Source of the DNA: a virus
Strand: one strand, 5' to 3'
Length of the DNA stretch: 32,526 bases
Virus record (IMG/VR): IMGVR_UViG_3300043568_000458
Location: 1-32,526 of that record
Part shown: positions 26,543-32,526 of the stretch, one piece after another
Numbering within the stretch: position 1 is the first letter of the stretch
How the letters are laid out: each line of letters opens with the position of its first letter
Notes under the pieces: generated by a model
The model's input: only the letters and a program-made list of their open reading frames with translations
The model's database searches: none
Told to the model about the DNA's origin: nothing
Position numbers and translations under genes: made by a program

Positions 26543-28624
26543 ATGCCATATATTGTAAATTTTACCGATAATGAAAATAAGACCCCAATCACGGTCTATG
26601 ATAACACCTCAAACACAGATACCAGTTTGACATTTCCAGGCAGAAATGTTACTGGCTATGGTCAAACTATTGGTCAAAATTTCCTAGCTCTGTTAGAAAA
26701 TTTTGCAGGCCCGTCTGAACCAGTTAATCCTATTGAAGGTCAGTTATGGTTTGATACCAACACAAGAACACTACAAATCTTTGATGGTGTTGCTTGGAAA
26801 GCAGCCAGTGACATTCAAAAAAGTGTTGTAGCTCCCTCTGTTGAACAAAGCAAAGTTGGCGAACTTTGGGTAGATACTGTAAATCAGCAACTATATGTTT
26901 TTTCAGGCACAGACTGGATTTTAGTCGGACCTAATTTTTCAACAGGACTGTTAAGTGGTCCCTTAGTCGAACAGATCATAGATACTAATAACGACACTAA
27001 AGTAGTTTTAACTTTTTATGTAGAAGATAAACCAGTTGTAATTATCAGCAAAGATAGTTTTACTCCAAAAAATTCTATTACAGGATTCCTTGCAATTAGA
27101 TCAGGAGTGAACATATCGGCCACAACTGATCTTGGATTAGGAGGATTTGCTCCCAAGCTGTACGGAACAGCTACATCAGCAGATGGATTAAATGTCGGCG
27201 GTGTAGTAATCGATAGTGGTAAATTCCTCAGATCGGATATTACCAATACTACTGAATTTGGATTAAACATAAGAAATAATTCAGGAATTAATATCGGAGT
27301 AGATAGTTCATTTAATCTTTCTAACTCAGCCACTGCTGCTAAAATTTATAATTCTTCAGCAGGCAGCAGTATTGATATTCAATTGAATTCTGACGGTATA
27401 CCTAACACAGTATTAAGAGTAATTGATAATAAAGTTGGAGTGAATAATCTCAGTCCACAAGAATCGCTGGACGTAATTGGTAATACTAAGATTAGTGGAA
27501 ACCTAGTTGTTGATAGCACAGTGGCTACTAGCAATCTCAGTAACGGCTCAATTAGAACTGCTGGAGGACTAGCAGTAACTAAAAATGCATTAATCGGAAC
27601 AACTTTAGAAGTAGTTGGAACCACAACCACACGTAATATTGATCCAGCATTGAATGATACTTTTGAATTTGGTAGTGTTACTAAACGTTGGAAAACAATT
27701 AGAGCACAGACTATTATTGCAGAAACCGTAGAAGGAGTTCTAGGAGGAGACATCAGCGGTAATGCTGTAACTGCTACTAGTTTACAAAATACCACAGCAT
27801 TCTCTATTACAGGAGATATAGCGTCAACAGCTCCAGTAACCTTTAACGGTAGCACGGGTGGCTACACAAAAACATTTAATACAACACTTTCTTCTTCTAT
27901 TATCAGTAGCAAAGCAGAACCTAGTCCTAACAGATCCAAAACAGATGATTTTGTTTTGGTTTTTAGATCAAGTACCAGCGGATTGCTTAAACAATCTAGA
28001 GATACTTTTATAGCTGATTTAGGATTGCCAATTGGTGCTATTCTGCCTTATGCAGGTTCTAGTGCTCCTTATGGATTTTTGTTCTGCGACGGCGGCGAAG
28101 TAGAAAGAGGAAAATTTTCTGATTTGTATGATATTATTGGCACAACCTACAACGGTGTTGATCCGTTAGTCGGAGTCAATACTTTTAGAATTCCCGATCT
28201 AAGAGGTAGATTTGCCCTAGGAAGAGATAATATGGACAACGGTATCACAGTGCCTAACAGTACTGGTGGATATGTAGAAGGCGGTGGCGGAATAGCAGGA
28301 AGAGTATCTGGAACTGAACCTCAAAACGTCGGACAATCCAGCGGCACATCGACTCAAACACTGTTGGTTAGGAATCTTCCAGATCATGAACACGATATGG
28401 TGGGTAGTACCGGTGGCCAATATGCTGCTGTAAAATTAGACTCTGCCTTGCCAACTGATTTCGGAGCATTTTTAGATGCAGGCCCGACGGCATCAGGTAA
28501 ATTTAATTATCTTCCAAATTCGGGGGGTATCAAAACCACTAGTCCGTTAAGTGACGCATTTTCATTAATGAATCCGTTTCTAACTATAAACTACATTATT
28601 AGGTCAGGACCACCTGCATTCTAA
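26543..28624 (+). CDS. tail fibre protein with C-terminal phage tail collar domain (short-tail-fibre-like)
   Basis: A 693-residue protein. Residues about 30-130 hold the shared N-terminal module of this cluster: G-Y-G-Q-T-I-G-Q-N-F-L-A-L-L-E-N-F-A, then two G-[EQ]-L-W-[FV]-D-T ... L-[YQ]-[VI]-F-x-G-x-x-W units. The middle, to about 490, is low-complexity beta sequence (L-D-V-I-G-N-T-K-I-S-G-N-L-V-V) typical of trimeric fibre shafts. Residues about 496-560 are a phage tail collar domain (P-I-G-A-I-L-P-Y-A-G ... P-Y-G-F-L-F-C-D-G ... F-R-I-P-D-L-R-G-R-F), the receptor-end fold of T4 gp12 relatives. They are followed by L-P-D-H-E-H-D and a C-terminal N-Y-I-I-R-S-G-like end. AGAGG precedes the ATG. 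It probably forms a trimeric host-binding fibre. Confidence 0.85.
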   Translation: MPYIVNFTDNENKTPITVYDNTSNTDTSLTFPGRNVTGYGQTIGQNFLALLENFAGPSEPVNPIEGQLWFDTNTRTLQIFDGVAWKAASDIQKSVVAPSVEQSKVGELWVDTVNQQLYVFSGTDWILVGPNFSTGLLSGPLVEQIIDTNNDTKVVLTFYVEDKPVVIISKDSFTPKNSITGFLAIRSGVNISATTDLGLGGFAPKLYGTATSADGLNVGGVVIDSGKFLRSDITNTTEFGLNIRNNSGINIGVDSSFNLSNSATAAKIYNSSAGSSIDIQLNSDGIPNTVLRVIDNKVGVNNLSPQESLDVIGNTKISGNLVVDSTVATSNLSNGSIRTAGGLAVTKNALIGTTLEVVGTTTTRNIDPALNDTFEFGSVTKRWKTIRAQTIIAETVEGVLGGDISGNAVTATSLQNTTAFSITGDIASTAPVTFNGSTGGYTKTFNTTLSSSIISSKAEPSPNRSKTDDFVLVFRSSTSGLLKQSRDTFIADLGLPIGAILPYAGSSAPYGFLFCDGGEVERGKFSDLYDIIGTTYNGVDPLVGVNTFRIPDLRGRFALGRDNMDNGITVPNSTGGYVEGGGGIAGRVSGTEPQNVGQSSGTSTQTLLVRNLPDHEHDMVGSTGGQYAAVKLDSALPTDFGAFLDAGPTASGKFNYLPNSGGIKTTSPLSDAFSLMNPFLTINYIIRSGPPAF

Positions 28625-28634
28625 AGGATAAAAA

Positions 28635-30461
28635 ATGGCGTATTCGATTAATAAAACAGACGGAACACTATTAGCTACTGTAGCTGACGGTCAGGTTGAT
28701 GACTTAACAACTGACATTACCTTGATAGGAAAAAATTACAGCGGCTTTGGTGAATCGTTAAATGAAAATTTTATAAAACTTTTAGAAAATTTTGCAAGCA
28801 CCAGTAGACCCGAAAACCCAATTAGAGGTCAGATATGGTTCGATGCCGGCGAAGCAAAACTAAAAGTTTACACAGGTACAGGATTTGTTCCAGTAAGCTC
28901 GGCTAGTATTTCGAATTCTCAGCCTGCTCAACCAGGTGCTGGCGATCTATGGTTTAACAACATCAGTAAACAACTATATTTCTATGATGGTACTGGATTT
29001 ATTTTACTTGGCCCTGCCTACTCTCAAGCACAGGGACTTAGTGGATTTAAAGTTGAAACTATTTTAGATTCTCTAAATGCATCCCGTGTTGTAACTTACT
29101 TATACAACAATGGAATTTTGCTAGGAATATTTGCCAAAGACACATTTACACCTAAATTAAACATCGAAGGTTTTAGCGGAAGTATTGTTCCTGGATTTAA
29201 TGCCGGAATACTAGTAGGCATGAAATTTAATGTTACCGCAACCAACGCAGATCAACTCGACACTGTTATTGCATCTCTTTATGCCCGTCGCGACCAAGCA
29301 AATAATTTTGCAGAACCATTAATTATTACCAACAACAGCGGACTTAATGTGGGAGCTGGTACTGAAGGGGCATTCAATGTTGCCGCTGGCAATGTAAGAT
29401 TATACAACACAGCTTCAAATAAGAATCTTAGTTTTGCTGTACAAAAGGGAGTTGTTAGTGAAACAGCAGTTAATATTATCGCTCCAACTAGAGAAGTAAA
29501 AATTTATGACGGATTCACAGACAGTTTAACCACAGTGGGCGGTAGTCTTACAGTGGTAGGCGATCTTGTGGTTCAAGGAAACACAACTACTATCAATACC
29601 AGTGTGCTGACAATTGAAGACAAAAATATCGTGTTGGCCGCCACAGGTGACAGTTCAGCAGGAACTGATGTAAATGCAGACGGCGGGGGAATTATTCTTA
29701 GAGGAGATAGTGACCATGAATTTTTGTGGAACGGCCCTCAAACTTCATGGGATAGCACTGAACACATCAATCTAGTTACAGGTAAAGCATTTAAGATTAA
29801 TGGTAACGCTGTTATAAATGCAACACAATGTTTTTCTAGTAATTTTCCTAATTTAAACAATGTAGGAACTTTGCTACAGTTGTCAGTAGACAATATTTTT
29901 ATAGACAATCAAAGAATATCTACCACAAGTTCTAACGATCTAGAACTAGCACCAGATGGTAGTGGAAATATTGTATTAATTGGTTCTCCGTTGCTGACAG
30001 GATTGATTACTACTAGTCAAAATTCACCTGTACAAACCACTGAAAATACTGGATCAATTGGCACTGCATTGGGTGCTACTGAATTATCTGAAGCTACAAA
30101 CAAGAAATATGTTTTGAATGTGGTAAGAACTCGATCGCTAGTATTCAGTATAGATATATCAGATTTTCCAACAGATGGCGACATTGCTATAATTTTAACA
30201 AGTTTAGCTCCTGTAAACGAATACGAAAACGGCACATTAGCTAGGATTTTGTGTACAAGACTGTCAAATATAAGTTCTACTGCTACTACCAGTCTCGGAG
30301 CGCCATCTACTGCTGAATTTGTCACTCCAACAGGTACAGCATTTGCTATAACAAATCAAACAATTGTAAGTCCTATTACTATTGGTGCACAACCTATCAG
30401 CGTTTTTAGAACTGTTAAAACTTTTATACTACAGGCAGGTGTCTGGACATTTAGCTCTTAA
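28635..30461 (+). CDS. tail fibre paralogue 2, C-terminus of unknown type
   Basis: A 608-residue protein sharing with its neighbours the N-terminal module (residues about 35-130: G-F-G-E-S-L-N-E-N-F-I-K-L-L-E-N-F-A, two G-x-[IL]-W-F units each followed by an F/Y-x-G-T-G-F). A middle shaft segment at about 302-380, with V-V-G-D-L-V-V-Q-G-N-T-T-T-I-N-T and L-T-I-E-D-K-N-I-V-L-A, is widespread in marine T4-like fibre proteins. The last 130 residues (from A-T-N-K-K-Y-V-L-N-V-V) are beta-rich, with no collar or autoproteolytic motif that I recognise. Its different C-terminus suggests a different ligand or a role as a proximal segment. AAAGGAT lies upstream of the ATG, 10 bases after the preceding stop. 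No ATAAATA is seen here, so it is probably co-transcribed. Confidence 0.8.
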   Translation: MAYSINKTDGTLLATVADGQVDDLTTDITLIGKNYSGFGESLNENFIKLLENFASTSRPENPIRGQIWFDAGEAKLKVYTGTGFVPVSSASISNSQPAQPGAGDLWFNNISKQLYFYDGTGFILLGPAYSQAQGLSGFKVETILDSLNASRVVTYLYNNGILLGIFAKDTFTPKLNIEGFSGSIVPGFNAGILVGMKFNVTATNADQLDTVIASLYARRDQANNFAEPLIITNNSGLNVGAGTEGAFNVAAGNVRLYNTASNKNLSFAVQKGVVSETAVNIIAPTREVKIYDGFTDSLTTVGGSLTVVGDLVVQGNTTTINTSVLTIEDKNIVLAATGDSSAGTDVNADGGGIILRGDSDHEFLWNGPQTSWDSTEHINLVTGKAFKINGNAVINATQCFSSNFPNLNNVGTLLQLSVDNIFIDNQRISTTSSNDLELAPDGSGNIVLIGSPLLTGLITTSQNSPVQTTENTGSIGTALGATELSEATNKKYVLNVVRTRSLVFSIDISDFPTDGDIAIILTSLAPVNEYENGTLARILCTRLSNISSTATTSLGAPSTAEFVTPTGTAFAITNQTIVSPITIGAQPISVFRTVKTFILQAGVWTFSS

Positions 30462-30479
30462 GTTAAATACATAAGGAGC
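30454..30479 (+). promoter_or_regulatory. imperfect hairpin enclosing late promoter TTAAATA and masking the ribosome site of the next gene
   Basis: GCTC-TTA (30454-30460) pairs with TAA-G-GAGC (30472-30479) with one bulged G, leaving an 11-base loop. The loop holds TTAAATA (30463-30469), one base off the late element. The right arm contains the AAGGAG (30473-30478) of the gene starting at 30486. RNA begun at the late promoter would lose the left arm. This is the same arrangement as at 32300-32340, but weaker. Confidence 0.5.
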
Positions 30480-30485
30480 GAATCA

Positions 30486-32297
30486 ATGCCATACATCATA
30501 AACAAATATAACGGGTCAGAACTTGTTGTTCTTCAAGACGGAACTTTAGATACTTCTACAAGTATTGGTTTACTTGGTAGAAATTATGTGGGCTACGGTG
30601 AAGTACAGAACGAAAATTTTCTATTTCTTTTAGAAAATTTTGCTGGAACAAATCCTCCTGCTCGTGCTGTAGAAGGGCAAACCTGGTACGACAGCGTCAA
30701 CAACAAATTAAATACCTATGATGGAACCAATTGGGTGCCTGTTGGGGCTGCTACAGCTTCAGAAAATGCACCATCCGGCCCAACTGAAGGTGCTCTTTGG
30801 TTTAAAATATCAACCAAACAATTGTATGTTTATTCTAATATATCGGGATGGATACTTGTAGGACCTGAGGGAGTATCTGGTTTTGGTGAAACAAGAATCA
30901 AAGCAGCAATTTTAAGAGATATTAACAGTGTTAATCATGCAGTATTATTAGTATTAGTTAATGATGAAGTATTGTCTATCCACAGTTCAGATACTTTTAC
31001 AATCAATGCGTTGGATGCCATTACGGGATTTAATGAATTACAAAAAGGTGTCACTCTTTCAACAAACACTGTAATTGCTGGTAGTGTTTTGGGTAATTCG
31101 ACCACCGCAACAAGGTTACAGACCGGAAGATTTATCAACGGTGCATACTTTGATGGCAATAATGACATTACCATTACTTCTAATACTTCTGCTATTCTTA
31201 CCAGAGGTACATATTTAACAGGTAATAATTTCAACGGTAGCACTGCTACTACTTGGGAAGTAGATGCATCGTCAGCAAACACTATAGGTAAGGTTGTAGC
31301 TAGAGATAGCACCGGTAGTTTTGCTGGTGGAACAATCACAGCTGATCAATTTATAGGTCCTTTGATAGGCAATGTTACTGCAATATCTGGTACCAGTACA
31401 TTTTACAGTCTTGTAGCTAACAACATACAAGGGTTTACATTCAGCGGACTTGCAGCACAGGCCAGCACGTTAGCGCCCGGAAGAGCCATTAACGGTGTGC
31501 AGTTTAACGGATCGCAAGATATCATAGTCACAGCCGCAGCCGGTACTTTGAGTGGAGCAACATTGGCTTCTGGAGTAATAAATTCTTCATTGACCTCAGT
31601 GGGAACATTGGCAGGGGTCTCAGTTACAGATACGGGAGCAACAATAGGAGATGCAGGAGAAATACATTTGTTTATAAATGGCAACGCTCCTACTCTAGCT
31701 ATTACTAACGGTCTAGGATTTGCAATCACTATCAATGATGCGTTTCAAACTGGAGATGAAGCAAGTTTTGAATTTATCAGCAGTTCAGTGGCTCTAGCAA
31801 ACGGCGGCACATCAGATCCTACTTTTGTAGGAGATGCTAATAGTAAATGCAATATAGGACTACCAGGACGAACGTTTGGCAGCGTATATGCAGATATTTT
31901 TAACGGTGTTGCTACCAGCGCACAATATGCTGACCTAGCTGAAAATTACATAGCAGACGCAGAATATGCCCCGGGCACATTGTTGGAATTTGGTGGAGAA
32001 TTTGAAGTTACACTTGCACAAGATGGTACTAACAGAGTAGCCGGAGTTGTTACTACAAATCCTGCTTATTTGATGAATAGTAACTGTCAAGGCACATATG
32101 TGGCAGCTGTAGCATTACAGGGAAGAACACCCTGTAAAGTTAAAGGCCCGATAAGAAAGGGTGATATGTTGATCAGCGGAGGAAACGGTTTTGCTAGAAC
32201 TAGTCAAACTCCACAAATGGGCACTGTAATAGGCAAAGCACTTGGTGATTTTGACGGGCAAGAAGGTGTAATCGAAGTTGCTGTGGGTAGATTATAA
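30486..32297 (+). CDS. tail fibre paralogue 3 with C-terminal A-D-L-A-E-N-Y-type domain
   Basis: A 603-residue protein with the common N-terminal module (G-Y-G-E-V-Q-N-E-N-F-L-F-L-L-E-N-F-A; two W-x-D/W-F units at about 57-125), a Thr/Asn/Ser-rich beta shaft, and a distinct C-terminal domain of about 120 residues from 482. That domain runs A-D-L-A-E-N-Y-I-A-D-A-E-Y-A-P-G-T-L-L-E-F-G-G, R-V-A-G-V-V-T-T-N-P-A-Y-L-M-N, V-A-L-Q-G-R-T-P-C-K-V-K-G, K-G-D-M-L-I-S and G-T-V-I-G-K-A-L. This domain is common at the ends of marine T4-like fibre proteins. It slightly resembles the G2-type self-cleaving chaperone domains of other appendages, but I cannot confirm cleavage. AAGGAGCG sits seven bases upstream. 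A candidate late promoter and hairpin precede it. Receptor binding is inferred. Confidence 0.83.
   Translation: MPYIINKYNGSELVVLQDGTLDTSTSIGLLGRNYVGYGEVQNENFLFLLENFAGTNPPARAVEGQTWYDSVNNKLNTYDGTNWVPVGAATASENAPSGPTEGALWFKISTKQLYVYSNISGWILVGPEGVSGFGETRIKAAILRDINSVNHAVLLVLVNDEVLSIHSSDTFTINALDAITGFNELQKGVTLSTNTVIAGSVLGNSTTATRLQTGRFINGAYFDGNNDITITSNTSAILTRGTYLTGNNFNGSTATTWEVDASSANTIGKVVARDSTGSFAGGTITADQFIGPLIGNVTAISGTSTFYSLVANNIQGFTFSGLAAQASTLAPGRAINGVQFNGSQDIIVTAAAGTLSGATLASGVINSSLTSVGTLAGVSVTDTGATIGDAGEIHLFINGNAPTLAITNGLGFAITINDAFQTGDEASFEFISSSVALANGGTSDPTFVGDANSKCNIGLPGRTFGSVYADIFNGVATSAQYADLAENYIADAEYAPGTLLEFGGEFEVTLAQDGTNRVAGVVTTNPAYLMNSNCQGTYVAAVALQGRTPCKVKGPIRKGDMLISGGNGFARTSQTPQMGTVIGKALGDFDGQEGVIEVAVGRL
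30600..30619 (+). repeat. 20-bp direct repeat copy A in fibre-gene N-terminal coding region
   Basis: These 20 bases, starting GAAGTACAGAACG, are identical to 32456-32475 in the next fibre gene and encode E-V-Q-N-E-N-F in both. They mark recent duplication or gene conversion between the paralogues, or strong constraint on this motif. Confidence 0.85.
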
Positions 32298-32299
32298 TA

Positions 32300-32340
32300 A
32301 ATCTACTCAGATAAATAATAGAATAATATTGGAGTAGATT
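32300..32340 (+). promoter_or_regulatory. perfect 9-bp inverted repeat with late promoter in the loop, masking the ribosome site of the last gene
   Basis: AATCTACTC (32300-32308) and GAGTAGATT (32332-32340) are exact reverse complements separated by 23 bases. The loop contains GATAAATA (32310-32317), a T4-type late -10 element. The right arm overlaps the GGAG (32331-32334) Shine-Dalgarno sequence and ends two bases before the ATG at 32342. Transcripts reading through from upstream would fold and hide the ribosome site; a transcript starting near 32323 has only the right arm and is open. The T4 genes e, soc and 49 are known examples of this kind of control. Confidence 0.65.
32310..32317 (+). 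promoter_or_regulatory. candidate late promoter (GATAAATA) for the fourth fibre gene
   Basis: GATAAATA matches the late consensus at seven of eight bases, 24 bases before the ATG. The predicted leader is about 19 bases and includes GGAG at a good distance from the start codon. Confidence 0.55.
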
Positions 32341-32341
32341 G

Positions 32342-32526
32342 ATGGCATATCAAGTAGACAGATTTAATGGCACGTTTTTAGTCTCAGTAGAAGACGGTAC
32401 CATTGATACCACTACTGATCTACGCTTCTTAGGTAAAAATTACGCAGGCTATGGCGAAGTACAGAACGAAAATTTCTTACACCTTTTAGAGAATTTTGCC
32501 AATACTTCTGCTCCACCAAGAGCTGT
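32342..32526 (+). CDS. tail fibre paralogue 4, N-terminal part (cut off by window end)
   Basis: The first 61 codons are visible and open to the window edge. They read M-A-Y-Q-V-D-R-F-N-G, then D-L-R-F-L-G-K-N-Y-A-G-Y-G-E-V-Q-N-E-N-F-L-H-L-L-E-N-F-A, the same N-terminal module as the three upstream fibre genes and closest to the one starting at 30486. GGAG lies eight bases ahead of the ATG, within the inverted repeat described at 32300-32340. The C-terminal type cannot be seen. Confidence 0.85.
   Translation, partial: MAYQVDRFNGTFLVSVEDGTIDTTTDLRFLGKNYAGYGEVQNENFLHLLENFANTSAPPRA
32456..32475 (+). repeat. 20-bp direct repeat copy B in fibre-gene N-terminal coding region
   Basis: Identical to 30600-30619; see that entry. 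The flanking bases differ mainly at third codon positions (for example CTACGGT against CTATGGC). Confidence 0.85.

Noticed and set aside
28570-28634. Ribosome-site hairpin before the second fibre gene
   Set aside because: The only possible partner for AAAGGAT is an ATCC-G-TTT more than 40 bases upstream with a bulge, and no late promoter element is in the loop.

Overview
This is an AT-rich window, roughly mid-30s percent GC by eye, from a T4-like contractile-tailed phage (Straboviridae/Kyanoviridae-like myovirus). The genes most resemble the marine and freshwater relatives of T4 that infect cyanobacteria, SAR11 and similar hosts, rather than the enterobacterial T4 type. The pointers are a gp46/gp47/gp55 cluster, a gp48-like, gp53, gp5-like, gp25, gp6 baseplate run, and fibre proteins with the repeated G-x-LW-x-D ... 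L-Y-x-Y-x-G-x-x-W module. No host metabolic gene, tRNA, integrase, insertion sequence or CRISPR array is visible, so the host cannot be named.

Layout. Positions 1-2415 run leftward and hold the recombination nuclease subunits gp46 (cut by the window edge) and gp47, plus a gp55-type late sigma factor with a long N-terminal extension. A 71-bp divergent spacer (2416-2486) separates them from a rightward late structural module filling the rest. Positions 2487-11108 encode baseplate and hub parts: tube cap gp48-like, wedge gp53, a gp27-like hub candidate, a gp5-like OB-fold and beta-helix spike lacking a recognisable lysozyme domain, gp25, and an enlarged gp6. Positions 11113-25869 are a single uninterrupted 4,918-residue reading frame at the place where T4 has gene 7. 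It looks like a mosaic of baseplate-like segments, an FG-GAP/beta-propeller-like array with inserted carbohydrate-binding-like modules, glycine-rich repeats and a long C-terminal array of beta-sandwich-type repeats. Positions 25877-32526 hold a small unrecognised structural-type gene and four tandem paralogous fibre genes, the last cut by the window end. They share their N-terminal modules and, where complete, have unrelated C-termini.

How it works together. The leftward genes supply recombination-dependent replication and the sigma subunit for late transcription. The rightward genes are preceded at several junctions by ATAAATA elements, the T4-type late -10 signal that a gp55 sigma would read. 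The most striking regulatory observation is that at two fibre-gene junctions (30454-30479 and 32300-32340) the late promoter lies in the loop of an inverted repeat whose right arm carries the Shine-Dalgarno sequence. Read-through RNA would mask the ribosome site, while RNA started at the late promoter would lack the left arm and be translatable. This matches the logic known for some T4 late genes. Coding density is very high: no gap exceeds about 75 bases, and I see no strong rho-independent terminator.
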